Shown here piece after piece: positions 24,290-31,444 of a stretch of DNA of 33,158 nt. Origin of the DNA: Hippea sp. (lineage in GTDB: Bacteria; Campylobacterota_A; Desulfurellia; Desulfurellales; Hippeaceae); the NCBI GenBank assembly GCA_015486955.1, contig WFQR01000169.1, forward strand, positions 1-33,158. Reading direction: 5' to 3'. A model generated the notes under the pieces. That model saw only the letters and a list, made by a program, of their open reading frames with translations, searched no databases and was not told the DNA's origin. Within the stretch, counting starts at the first letter, position 1, and the number at the start of each line of letters is the position of its first letter. Made by a program: the position numbers and the translations under genes.

Positions 24290-24721
24290 ATGATAGAAGT
24301 GAGAGATATTTTGGGAAGTACAGGAGTAGAAAAAAGAAGAAGGTATCAGGGAGAAACAACTAAACTGAGGAAGAGAATAGTAGGCGAGGAGAATGTTGTG
24401 ACATTTAAGTACTATCATCGTTTGAGGAAGGTTTTTACTGTGGACGCTGAGATTAAGAGTAAAGGGTATAAATACAAATGGGAGTGGGCTGACACACTGA
24501 AAGGAGATGTGAAGGAAATAGAGAAGCAATTGAAATCTACACCTTTGCCAGTTACGATAAAGAAAACGGTCCTTCATGTAATTAGAAAGCATGATTGGAA
24601 TTCTGTGAAAAAACAAGGCTGGTTGTATGATCCCACGTATGGAGTGTTTACATATGAGATTGAAACACCAATCGTGCATGTTCTTATAAGAGAGGGTGCT
24701 AATTTTTACAGTGCCGGGTAG
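24290..24721 (+). CDS. hypothetical basic protein (143 aa)
   Basis: RBS AAAGGAGGTTTAAG before ATG. Rich in Lys, Arg and aromatic residues with alternating strand-like segments (YKYKWEWADTL, VTIKKTVLHVI, VFTYEIETPIVHVLI). I do not recognise a family. It follows ardC by 56 bases and ends in its own terminator, so it may be co-transcribed with ardC and act in the same process. Confidence 0.6.
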   Translation: MIEVRDILGSTGVEKRRRYQGETTKLRKRIVGEENVVTFKYYHRLRKVFTVDAEIKSKGYKYKWEWADTLKGDVKEIEKQLKSTPLPVTIKKTVLHVIRKHDWNSVKKQGWLYDPTYGVFTYEIETPIVHVLIREGANFYSAG

Positions 24722-24745
24722 AGGGCTTCTGCCCTCTCTTTTCTT
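24722..24745 (+). terminator. rho-independent terminator
   Basis: GAGGGC-TTCT-GCCCTC from 24721 with the T-rich tail TCTTTTCTT; a near copy of the terminator at 23289. Confidence 0.85.
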
Positions 24746-24748
24746 GTG

Positions 24749-24884
24749 GTGTCAGTTCTGACACTACTGGAGAAGAGAGGCTTGCCAATAGGCATCAACT
24801 GGTATACAATTCTTCCCAGAGCAAAAACCAAACTATGTTGTTTGGGAAATTTGCTAACTTTTTCCCTATATATTAAGGGAAAAA
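24749..24884 (+). promoter_or_regulatory. palindrome-rich control region of the nuclease gene
   Basis: Three inverted repeats: GTGTCAG-TT-CTGACAC (24749-24764), CCAAAC-N6-GTTTGG (about 24828-24845) and TTTTTCCCT...AGGGAAAAA (24859-24884, reaching the start codon). Within it TTGCTAAC (24852-24858) and CCTATATATT (24865-24874) resemble the element before traH and ssb. Tight repression is likely; the last repeat would fold over the ribosome site AAGGGA. Confidence 0.5.
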
Positions 24885-25451
24885 ATGAGAAAAGTTTTTG
24901 ATGCTTTGATTCTTACCATACTCGTGAGCATCGTGGTCACTTTTCCGCTAACATCCTTTTCCGCCACTTACCAAGCCGTCGTTCTCAAAATCACCGACGG
25001 TGACACGGTTTGGGTAAAAATGTACGGCAAAAGAGTTAAGCTAAGGCTTTTGGGCATAGACACGCCTGAGGAATACCCGTCAAGGAAGATGGACAAGGAC
25101 ATAGAGATGTGCCACACAACCTACAAACAGATGAGAAAACTTGGCTTGCTTGCTACAAAGCACGCAAAGACGATGCTTTATAAAGGAGAGCATGTGACAG
25201 TTATAACCAAAGGCAAAGGATACTACGGCAGGACGCTTGCCTTTATTATCCTGCCCGATGGAACAAACTACAACGAAAAGGAAGTGGCTGACGGGTATGC
25301 GTGTGTGTATAAGTGGCACGGGCATAAGAGCAGGGAATTGAGTTGGGGAGAGTTTGAGAAGCTGGAGAGGTTGATGGAAAAAGCAGAGAAAGAAGGAAAA
25401 GGGCTTTGGGATGAGTACAAAGGGATAATGGAGTGTTTGTGTGATTATTAG
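24885..25451 (+). CDS. secreted thermonuclease-like (SNase) protein
   Basis: Staphylococcal-nuclease homologues cut DNA and RNA using Ca2+. The 188-aa protein has an N-terminal signal peptide (hydrophobic 8-24, cleavage near SFSA-T) and the SNase motifs KITDGDTVWV (Asp38, Asp40), KLRLLGIDTPE (Arg54, Asp59, Glu62) and YYGRTLAF (Arg116), then GLW near the end. All catalytic residues are present. Periplasmic or secreted SNases are common on conjugative elements (for example ParB-type nuclease of RK2), perhaps for DNA processing or wall passage. Start near AAGGGA, four bases upstream. Confidence 0.9.
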   Translation: MRKVFDALILTILVSIVVTFPLTSFSATYQAVVLKITDGDTVWVKMYGKRVKLRLLGIDTPEEYPSRKMDKDIEMCHTTYKQMRKLGLLATKHAKTMLYKGEHVTVITKGKGYYGRTLAFIILPDGTNYNEKEVADGYACVYKWHGHKSRELSWGEFEKLERLMEKAEKEGKGLWDEYKGIMECLCDY

Positions 25452-25475
25452 AAGGAATATTGGTAAGGAGGTTAA

Positions 25476-26279
25476 ATGCATTTGAAATATAATGGATATC
25501 TCGCATGGCTCGATGTTCTCGGGTTTAAGGATATCGCAAAAAGAAATCCAAAATTTGCAGGCAATATTGGTTTATTGCTTCAGCAATTTGAATATTCATT
25601 AGTGCATGGACAAAGAGTAGCTGGCAAAACTCCTGACGGAAAAGATTGTCTATACCCAGATGTAAGTAAAAGGACAGTTAGAGCATTTATTATGTCTGAT
25701 ACTTTTATAATTTGTAGTATGGGTGATACTTCTGAAGATCTAAAAAATGTACTCTATGCAGTATGGTGGCTAATGCCAAACGGTTTTGCCGCACTTGATG
25801 AAGATTTAGCATTAAGAGGTGCAATATCAAAAGGGACAATTGAATTAATTTTTGGACAATCACACTTAATTGATAGTTGTATAATTGTACAAGGCGATGC
25901 TGCAATTGAGGCCGTAGAGTTAGAGTCTAAATTATCAGCCGGCGTGTGTAAGTTAACATCTTCAGTTATCAACGATTTACATGGAATAGATTTGGATATA
26001 AAAATTGCTAATAGGGAAGGTATCTTTAATCCTGTTATTGAATGGGAAATACCTGAGAAAGATTCGAATGGAACAATAAAATCAGTTAAGTCTCATGTCA
26101 TTAATTGGCCTTTATCACCAGTTGACATTTCTAAACTTACAATAAAATTTAATAGGATGATTAAGAATGCAGATTCAGGTCGTCGAGAAAATCGTCGAGA
26201 AAAATTGATAGCTGAAAATACTAAAGAATTTTATGAATCAATTAAAAACAATCGGAGACCAAATTATAAAACTTATTAA
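25476..26279 (+). CDS. class III nucleotide-cyclase-like protein
   Basis: The 267-aa protein begins with GYLAWLDVLGFKDIAK (Asp13) and has FIMSDTFIICS (Asp75) and ALRGAISKGTI (112-122). This order (Asp in a 'D.(L/I)GF' strand, 'SD(T/S)' after about 60 residues, then 'RG(A)I..G') is that of class III adenylate/guanylate cyclase folds and many uncharacterised bacterial relatives, including those near phage-defence genes. Both metal-binding Asp are kept; I cannot identify the base-recognition residues. The C-terminus (about 225-267) is a basic tail. No TIR, channel or cyclic-nucleotide effector is next to it, so a Pycsar-type system is not shown. RBS AAGGAGG. Confidence 0.55.
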   Translation: MHLKYNGYLAWLDVLGFKDIAKRNPKFAGNIGLLLQQFEYSLVHGQRVAGKTPDGKDCLYPDVSKRTVRAFIMSDTFIICSMGDTSEDLKNVLYAVWWLMPNGFAALDEDLALRGAISKGTIELIFGQSHLIDSCIIVQGDAAIEAVELESKLSAGVCKLTSSVINDLHGIDLDIKIANREGIFNPVIEWEIPEKDSNGTIKSVKSHVINWPLSPVDISKLTIKFNRMIKNADSGRRENRREKLIAENTKEFYESIKNNRRPNYKTY

Positions 26280-26281
26280 AG

Positions 26282-26538
26282 AAGAAAACCGTAGTCGATA
26301 TAAAAAATATATTTTTCGTCAGAGAACAAGAAGTTTTTGAGGCTGTGCAAAAAAATAAACTTAAATATAAAGGAACCTTAGAAGAGAACATTGCAAAAAA
26401 ATAGAAAAAGCCATTAGAAATGCGGAAACATTGAGCAAGAAAGACATAAAAATGCTTTTGTGTAAGGAGAGAATTGTTGATCCATCAGGCGTGAACCACT
26501 CCTCCTCCTACTACTACTCGGGGTTGACTTTACGATAA
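26282..26538 (+). pseudogene. broken gene interrupted at an A7 run
   Basis: A frame without start codon reads VDIKNIFFVREQEVFEAVQ...GTLEENIAKK and stops at 26402-26404, directly after seven A (26395-26401). A one-base shift there continues as IEKAIRNAETLSKKDIKMLL to a stop at 26536-26538. The two halves read like one protein, so this is probably a 5'-truncated, frameshifted remnant; the A7 also could allow slippage. Family unknown. Confidence 0.4.
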
Positions 26539-26568
26539 TGAAGTTATACTATTTAGTATAACTTCATT
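26524..26568 (+). promoter_or_regulatory. vapBC promoter with overlapping operator
   Basis: Perfect 14-base inverted repeat AATGAAGTTATACT / AGTATAACTTCATT around ATTT (26537-26568). TTGACT (26524-26529) and TATACT (26545-26550) form a promoter with a short 15-base spacer, and the -10 lies within the left arm. It is the expected site for autorepression by the AbrB-type VapB that follows 15 bases later. Confidence 0.7.
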
Positions 26569-26582
26569 GAAAGGAGGTTCTC

Positions 26583-26846
26583 ATGCTTGCAAAGGTTTTC
26601 AATAAAGGGCAGGTGGTGATACCTGCAAGACTGAGAAAGAAATACAAGATAAACATAGGAGATAAAGTTAATATAATCGAGGAAGATGATGGTATAAAGA
26701 TAGTTCCTGTTGAATCCTATGATAATGTAGCGGAAAATCTTGCCGGTATTTTTAGCAACTATGCAGATAAAGAGGTTGATGAAAAAAACATAGATAGAGC
26801 CACAGAGAAATATTTGGTGGAGTCTGTGAAAGATGAGATATATTGA
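26583..26846 (+). CDS. vapB: AbrB/SpoVT-type antitoxin (VapB-like)
   Basis: An 87-aa protein with the swapped-hairpin AbrB domain at 1-45: AKVFNKGQVVIPARLRKKYK and INIGDKVNIIEEDDGIKIVPV. The C-terminal tail (48-87) is acidic and helical and should bind the toxin. Its end overlaps the toxin gene by 14 bases, typical of such pairs. RBS AAAGGAGG; operator directly upstream. Confidence 0.88.
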   Translation: MLAKVFNKGQVVIPARLRKKYKINIGDKVNIIEEDDGIKIVPVESYDNVAENLAGIFSNYADKEVDEKNIDRATEKYLVESVKDEIY

Positions 26847-27225
26847 TACAAATGTAATATTGAGGTTTTTAACCAATAAGAGCTCTAATAAAAAACTTAT
26901 TGATTTTTTCAAAAAAATAGAAAAAGGCGAAGAAGAAGTTAAGTGCATTGATATGGTATTTTTTCAAACGATTTTTGTGTTAAAAAGTTTTTACAAAATA
27001 GAAAAAGAGGAAATAATAGATGCGATGAGAAACTTGCTTACTTTCAAGGGCTTAAGAATGAAAGATAAACAAACAATAGAAAGAACCCTTGATCTTTGGG
27101 AAAGGCATCCAGATGATATTATAGATTGCTACATAGTGGCCTGTATGGAAAAAGACGGGGAGAGTGAGATTTACAGCTTTGATAAAAAGATAGAAAGACT
27201 TGGAATAAGAAGGATCAATCCATAG
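26833..27225 (+). CDS. vapC: PIN-domain toxin (VapC-like), one catalytic acid changed
   Basis: PIN ribonuclease of 130 aa: YIDTNVILRFLTN (Asp4), a central helix, DIIDCYIVACM and SFDKKIERLGI. In this group the second acid lies in a 'xxEVVYVL' helix; here the matching stretch is VFFQTIFVLKSFYKI, with Gln at the Glu place, so activity may be weakened unless another acid takes over. The other acidic positions are present. Made together with the antitoxin by overlap. Confidence 0.85.
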   Translation: MRYIDTNVILRFLTNKSSNKKLIDFFKKIEKGEEEVKCIDMVFFQTIFVLKSFYKIEKEEIIDAMRNLLTFKGLRMKDKQTIERTLDLWERHPDDIIDCYIVACMEKDGESEIYSFDKKIERLGIRRINP

Positions 27226-27230
27226 TATAT

Positions 27231-27300
27231 TACATTTTTCCCTATATACAAGTTGTTGTGTATCAAACTATCGACCAAAGACTAACGACTAATAATCCAT
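27231..27300. repeat. intergenic repeat element, copy 1
   Basis: TTTTTCCCTATATACAAG, then GTTGTGTATC and a series of CGACCAA/ACTAACGACTAA heptads. A second copy is at 29150-29232. The first part also matches the nuclease promoter (24860-24874). No gene in the 147-base gap. Confidence 0.55.
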
Positions 27301-27372
27301 TGAGCACATTTGGGGTTGACAAATGAGAAAAAAGGAGTAAATAGTTAAGTAGGAGTAGAAGGGGGTGAGAGT

Positions 27373-27615
27373 ATGTTACTCGAAGCTCTTGCTTTTGTTG
27401 TGGGTTTACCGATAGCTGGAGTGGTTGCAGTTAAGGGATCAGTTAGATTAAGAGATAAGTTAAGCAAAAATGCTGTGTGGAATGCAAAGATAGAAATTGA
27501 AAGTAATGACAATAAAAAAGAATTTTGTATTAAAAAATGGCACGGAAGCCCAAATTACAGACATAGTGTATACCCATACGATAATTTACATTCACTATAT
27601 CATGGCACTGATTGA
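27373..27615 (+). CDS. small single-membrane-segment protein (80 aa)
   Basis: RBS GGGGGTGAGAGT before ATG. Residues 2-23 are a hydrophobic helix (LLEALAFVVGLPIAGVVAV), followed by a basic loop and a soluble C-terminus with several His and Tyr. No family recognised. It is probably an inner-membrane protein with the C-terminal part in the cytoplasm by the positive-inside rule. Confidence 0.5.
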   Translation: MLLEALAFVVGLPIAGVVAVKGSVRLRDKLSKNAVWNAKIEIESNDNKKEFCIKKWHGSPNYRHSVYPYDNLHSLYHGTD

Positions 27616-27630
27616 CGATCAATAAGAATA

Positions 27631-27806
27631 CTATTCCCTGTTTTGCTCCTCAAACTTCTCTTTCTCTGCTCTAATTCTATCCTGCAGTTCCCAAAGTTCA
27701 ATTGATATTGCAAGAAGATTGAAAACTTGACAAATTATAAAAGATGCCTTATTTTGCCAAAAATAATCTTTTACGGAATTCGGGCAGTAACCCTGCGCAA
27801 ACTATA
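27631..27806 (-). pseudogene. startless reading frame (about 58 codons)
   Basis: Between stops, the minus strand reads FAQGYCPNSVKDYFWQNK, then a hydrophobic stretch FIICQVFNLLAISIELW and a charged end RIRAEKEKFEEQNRE. The composition is protein-like but no ATG, GTG or TTG lies in frame, so it is probably a remnant. The same DNA (27783-27824) holds an imperfect two-stem structure, CCCTG/CAGGG within CGGG/CCCCG, just before the ATPase gene; whether it acts as an RNA element is unknown. Confidence 0.35.
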
Positions 27807-27838
27807 AGGTACAGGGCGAACCCCGAGAGTTGTTTATA

Positions 27839-28741
27839 ATGGAAGAAAACGACATTTTAATACTTGATAAATCTGAAATTAGTTTCTTTGATTTAGAATA
27901 CATACTGCCTAAATTAGAGAAAAGTAAAAGAGTTGAATTAATCGGAACTAAGTATTTTATAGATCCTTCCTTTTGGGCAATTCTCAGGTGTGAGAAACTA
28001 AGAAGAGCAAGAATGGAAAATAATTTAGAAATAATGGCAGACGAAGGTTTTAAAAAATCCAAAGCTTACGATTACTTATTGAAAATAACTGATAGGGAAT
28101 TTTCTTACACTACAGTACCAATAAAAGATTTTGCCCCAACAAATGTCGACGATGCAGATATTTTTGCAGAGGATTTTATAGATTTAATGCCTGTGGAAGA
28201 CTATAAACTATCCTCTTTTCTGAAGTATATAGTAAGAGAGCTTGTAACAAACGCTATAGACCACTCGGACAGCATAATAAGCACAATATGCGCTGGTCAA
28301 ATGTTTCCTAATCTTAAAGAAAGCGAAATAGTTGTTGTAGACGCAGGTGTGGGCTTTCTCAATACATTAAAAAGAAAATACAAAGAATTAAAAAGTGATG
28401 ATGACGCTATAGAAAAGGCTCTGCAAAAAGGTGTCACAGGCTACACAAAAAGATCAAATAGATACCATTTATACAACAAGAATATTGGTTTTGGTCTTTA
28501 TGTGATATCAAGAATAATTGAAAGTTTTGGTGGCACACTCAAAATAATATCAAGAAAGGGAAGCCTTACTTTAAAAGATGGGCATATATTAGATAAAACC
28601 TTATTTAAAGAAAACCTTTGGAGAGGCAGCATAGTAATTGTGCGACTAAAATACGACAAGTTTTTTGATATAACTTTAGAAGATTTTCTAAAAGTTATCA
28701 GAAAAGAGGACAGAGAAAAAGAGGAAGAAGATATCTTTTAA
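27839..28741 (+). CDS. GHKL ATPase (anti-sigma-factor-like histidine-kinase fold)
   Basis: The 300-aa protein (ATG 27839; an upstream TTG in frame at 27830 is less likely) has the ATP-binding motifs of the GHKL fold: N-box VRELVTNAIDHS (Glu134, Asn138), VVDAGVGF (Asp168-Gly172) and GFGLYVIS (217-224). Residues 1-100 lack a His-kinase dimerisation domain and instead read like a STAS-like alpha/beta domain (FDLEYILPKLEKSKRVELIG, DPSFWAILR). It faces a DUF4325 gene end to end. ATPase plus STAS-like pairs resemble anti-sigma/anti-anti-sigma switches and are also reported near defence genes. Ribosome site is poor (GAGAG, 13 bases away). Confidence 0.75.
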   Translation: MEENDILILDKSEISFFDLEYILPKLEKSKRVELIGTKYFIDPSFWAILRCEKLRRARMENNLEIMADEGFKKSKAYDYLLKITDREFSYTTVPIKDFAPTNVDDADIFAEDFIDLMPVEDYKLSSFLKYIVRELVTNAIDHSDSIISTICAGQMFPNLKESEIVVVDAGVGFLNTLKRKYKELKSDDDAIEKALQKGVTGYTKRSNRYHLYNKNIGFGLYVISRIIESFGGTLKIISRKGSLTLKDGHILDKTLFKENLWRGSIVIVRLKYDKFFDITLEDFLKVIRKEDREKEEEDIF

Positions 28742-29091
28742 GCAAAAGCGTGCATGAACGGCATTTCACCTATCTTTTCTTTATTCTCTTTATGCCATCT
28801 GTTACTGTAGTCTACAACCCAATTAAGAACTTCTTTGATTTCTCCGTTGTAATTAACAGCCTTTACATTCTGTTTTATAAAATCCCTTCCGTAGTATCGA
28901 GTGAATATGCCGATAATCTCGTCTCCAAAGCTCTGAGTTATACCTTCTATGCCAGCAAAATCCAAAGTCACGGTATTACCTTCTGCAAAAACTTTCTCCA
29001 TCATCTCTCTTATCTTTTCACCACTCGGTCTTGTTCCTAAAAAACTCACACATGGAAATATATCTTTAATTCTTATTACAACATTTTTCAT
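28738..29091 (-). CDS. STAS-like DUF4325 protein
   Basis: 117 aa. GNTVTLDFAGIEGITQSFGDEIIG (37-60) is the DUF4325 signature: a strand with 'DF.GI..I..SF.DE', like the core of anti-anti-sigma STAS proteins. The preceding SGEKIREMMEKV helix fits too. It converges on the GHKL ATPase with overlapping stop codons (28738-28741), so the two genes can be linked yet separately controlled. RBS is AAAGAGGTGAGCC. Confidence 0.8.
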   Translation of the reverse strand: MKNVVIRIKDIFPCVSFLGTRPSGEKIREMMEKVFAEGNTVTLDFAGIEGITQSFGDEIIGIFTRYYGRDFIKQNVKAVNYNGEIKEVLNWVVDYSNRWHKENKEKIGEMPFMHAFA

Positions 29092-29149
29092 GGCTCACCT
29101 CTTTTAACTCTCTTTCTTTAACAGTTTACCTTATTACCTCCATTTGTCA

Positions 29150-29232
29150 AGTTTTTCCCTGTACACAAGCGGTTGTATAACGAACTAACGACCAACGACC
29201 AATAACCAATGACCAACGACTAACGACCAATT
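29150..29232. repeat. intergenic repeat element, copy 2
   Basis: TTTTTCCCTGTACACAAG, GTTGTATAAC, then eight heptads of the type AACGACCA / ATGACCA / AACGACTA. Matches 27231-27300; similar heptads are in the array 2 and 3 leaders and before the bet stop. Confidence 0.55.
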
Positions 29233-29258
29233 CCCATTTCCATGCGATTTTCTGATTT

Positions 29259-29290
29259 TTGTTAAAAAATATGCCTATATATAGAGAGAA
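29259..29290 (+). promoter_or_regulatory. upstream element of the transfer operon
   Basis: ATTTTTGTTAAAAAATATG followed by CCTATATATAGAGAG, matching the core of the ssb and 77-aa operon elements (on the opposite strand there). It lies 95-125 bases before the traH ATG, in a 293-base gap with no other gene. Confidence 0.55.
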
Positions 29291-29384
29291 AAAACGCTGT
29301 TTTTGCTAACTTTGCTTTGGGGTGGAAAAAAGTGAAATTTGGGATTATAAAATTATAAAAAAAAGATCGTTTGGAGGTGACAAG

Positions 29385-30908
29385 ATGTCCTTAAGGGGCA
29401 GTAAAATATTCAGGATGGTAACGATCGTGGTAACAGTATTCACCTTTCTCTCCGTTACTACCTATGCAGACATGGGCTCGTATATGGGGAATATACTATC
29501 CCAGCTCGGAGAGCTAACACCAAAAGTTTACCACACACAGCAAAGGGGTTACTTCGTTGGCGGTACTGTGCATATACCACCTTTAGGCCAGACGATACAT
29601 CCTTTTGAGATTTCCCTACCTACATGGAAAAACAACTCCTGCGGCGGTATAGACATTCTTGGCGGTGGTTTTAGCTACTTAAATTTTGATTACATTGTTC
29701 AGAGCTTACAAAACATAATCCAAGCCGCACCTGCTTTGGCATTTGAAATAGCCTTAAGAGTGTTGTCTGAACAGTTGTTTGGTTCTTCTAACACACTCCA
29801 ATCTATCATAGACGCCTTAAACGGTCTCAACTTCAACTCATGTACGGCCATGAATGGAATTGTAACAACGGCATCTAACTTGATTAATCAGGCAATAAAA
29901 GGTTCTGGACAGCAAGCTGTAAAAGAGCAGGAGAATGGTGGCAGCAACAACTTTGCTGATGCCATTTCAAGCTTTATTGATAACGTATGGCCGAGCTTAA
30001 AGGAAACGTTTAATGATATTAAAAATGCTGTTAAGAACAAAAATCCAAGTACAAGTGACACTGAGGCTCAAGAGGTTGCTGGCATTCCCGCTGGTGGTTT
30101 GCTGAACGCTGTATCCCAAGAACTTGGCGGTTTGCCAAGTGACTTTGTTGACACAATGAGATACTATCTTGGTGATGTTTCAGGAGAGGTAGTGCCTGTT
30201 AAGGACTCTGCTGGTGCACCTATCCCTACCCCAATGGCTGTTATACTCTGGCCGTGTGGCCCTACTGCCACAGCTAAAGGTTTTGTGGATGATTTAGTAA
30301 ATGGTGAAATTCATGAGATATCTTTTGATGAGCTTAGTCACAGCCCAGGCACATGTGCTGGGCAGAAAATTGAAGCTGGCGCAGGTGCATCTCTTAAAGA
30401 TAAGATTACAAAGTATATGCAGGATATATACCAAGCACTTGTGGAAAACGAAGATCTCAGTACATTTGGAGATAGTCAGCAAATCGTGAACTTAATCGAG
30501 ATATCCCCTATTCCAATTTATTCATTCTTAAGAAACTCTGCCCTTATTGGTGGCGGGTACGGAGATGTTCTAATAGAGCAACTTGCCAAACCAGTAGCTA
30601 TAGCCATAGCATCTGAGGTGGCAGGTCAGTACATAAGGGCTTTGATGAGTGCCATTTCCCATGTAAAAGGCAGGATGGAAATTAAAGGCACAAGTCAGGC
30701 GCTAAAAACTATCGATGCTTATATACAGCATTTAATACAGTTCCAAAGCAAACTTCAGGATCAGTATTACTTAGCAATGAAAGCTGCCAATCAAATCTAC
30801 AGCAGTTTTCTTGAGAGATACAAACTTACCCAAAACCTTGTAAACGAAAAACTCACATCCTTGAATATGCAGCAGTCGTTGGCATTTCAGAGGTCGCTTG
30901 GATGGTAA
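29385..30908 (+). CDS. traH: TraH, F-type conjugation outer pilus-assembly protein
   Basis: TraH is a periplasmic, disulfide-bonded protein needed for pilus assembly in F-type transfer systems. ATG 29385 is chosen for its TTGGAGGTGAC site and because it gives a clean signal peptide (hydrophobic 10-26, cleavage near TYA-DM). The mature start DMGSYMGNILSQLGELTPKV and the RGYFVGGTVHIPP segment are TraH-like, as are NNSCGGIDILGGGFSYLNFD and the C-terminal coiled-coil region (about 430-490). 507 aa against about 460 for F. Followed by a membrane protein gene and traG. Confidence 0.92.
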   Translation: MSLRGSKIFRMVTIVVTVFTFLSVTTYADMGSYMGNILSQLGELTPKVYHTQQRGYFVGGTVHIPPLGQTIHPFEISLPTWKNNSCGGIDILGGGFSYLNFDYIVQSLQNIIQAAPALAFEIALRVLSEQLFGSSNTLQSIIDALNGLNFNSCTAMNGIVTTASNLINQAIKGSGQQAVKEQENGGSNNFADAISSFIDNVWPSLKETFNDIKNAVKNKNPSTSDTEAQEVAGIPAGGLLNAVSQELGGLPSDFVDTMRYYLGDVSGEVVPVKDSAGAPIPTPMAVILWPCGPTATAKGFVDDLVNGEIHEISFDELSHSPGTCAGQKIEAGAGASLKDKITKYMQDIYQALVENEDLSTFGDSQQIVNLIEISPIPIYSFLRNSALIGGGYGDVLIEQLAKPVAIAIASEVAGQYIRALMSAISHVKGRMEIKGTSQALKTIDAYIQHLIQFQSKLQDQYYLAMKAANQIYSSFLERYKLTQNLVNEKLTSLNMQQSLAFQRSLGW

Positions 30909-30960
30909 AAAAGTGTAATTTTGAATTTTGAATGTTGGATGTTGGATTATGAGGTAGGTT

Positions 30961-31443
30961 ATGTTTGGGAGGAAAAAAAGAGAGCTAACTCAAGAGGAGA
31001 AAGAACTCAATATAGCTAAGGATTTTTTCTGGATGATATTCATGGTGGAGCTAATTACCATTCCACCTGTCCTCACATTTTTAGCGGATCACAACGCACT
31101 AAACTTGAGCACAGAGATTCCTCTTGGTTTGTTGTTTGCTTTCTTTCTCAGTTTTGGGCCTGGTTTTCTGTATAGAAAGATGAGAGGACTGTATAGTGCT
31201 TTCACTGAGGAAGGTTATAAAGACAAAAGCATGATAAAAAGTTCAGCCTTGATATACAACATGGTTTACTTCGTGGTTTTATCGTTTATAGCGTACTATA
31301 TTGCGTTGGCAGTTTCATACTTCATCTTTGGTAAGCATACCTTTGCTGATTACGTTTTCATTGTTATTTTTAACTTAGGGGCACTGTATTTATCCAAAAA
31401 ACTCACTGATAGAAAAGTGAGCAAGTACATAAAGGAGGACTAA
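30961..31443 (+). CDS. membrane protein between traH and traG (160 aa)
   Basis: Starts at ATG 30961 (weak AGGTAGGTT site). Four hydrophobic helices: about 22-42, 54-72, 100-122 and 130-148, with basic ends (MFGRKKRE, KVSKYIKED). The 52-base gap from traH holds TTTTGAATTTTGAATG-type repeats. Not recognised as a known Tra protein; in F, traH and traG are adjacent, so this is an insertion particular to this system or a very divergent small transfer protein. Stop and the traG GTG are one base apart, so co-translation is likely. Confidence 0.7.
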   Translation: MFGRKKRELTQEEKELNIAKDFFWMIFMVELITIPPVLTFLADHNALNLSTEIPLGLLFAFFLSFGPGFLYRKMRGLYSAFTEEGYKDKSMIKSSALIYNMVYFVVLSFIAYYIALAVSYFIFGKHTFADYVFIVIFNLGALYLSKKLTDRKVSKYIKED

Positions 31444-31444
31444 A

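Noticed and set aside
25476-26279. Complete Pycsar defence system
   Set aside because: No TIR, transmembrane or cyclic-nucleotide-binding effector is next to the cyclase-like gene.
26537-26568. loxP-like recombination site (shares ATAACTTC)
   Set aside because: The arms face the wrong way and the spacer is only four bases; the position before vapB fits an operator.
27783-27830. tRNA-like or riboswitch-like structure
   Set aside because: GGTTCG is present on the minus strand but there is no acceptor stem or anticodon arm, and no known riboswitch core fits.
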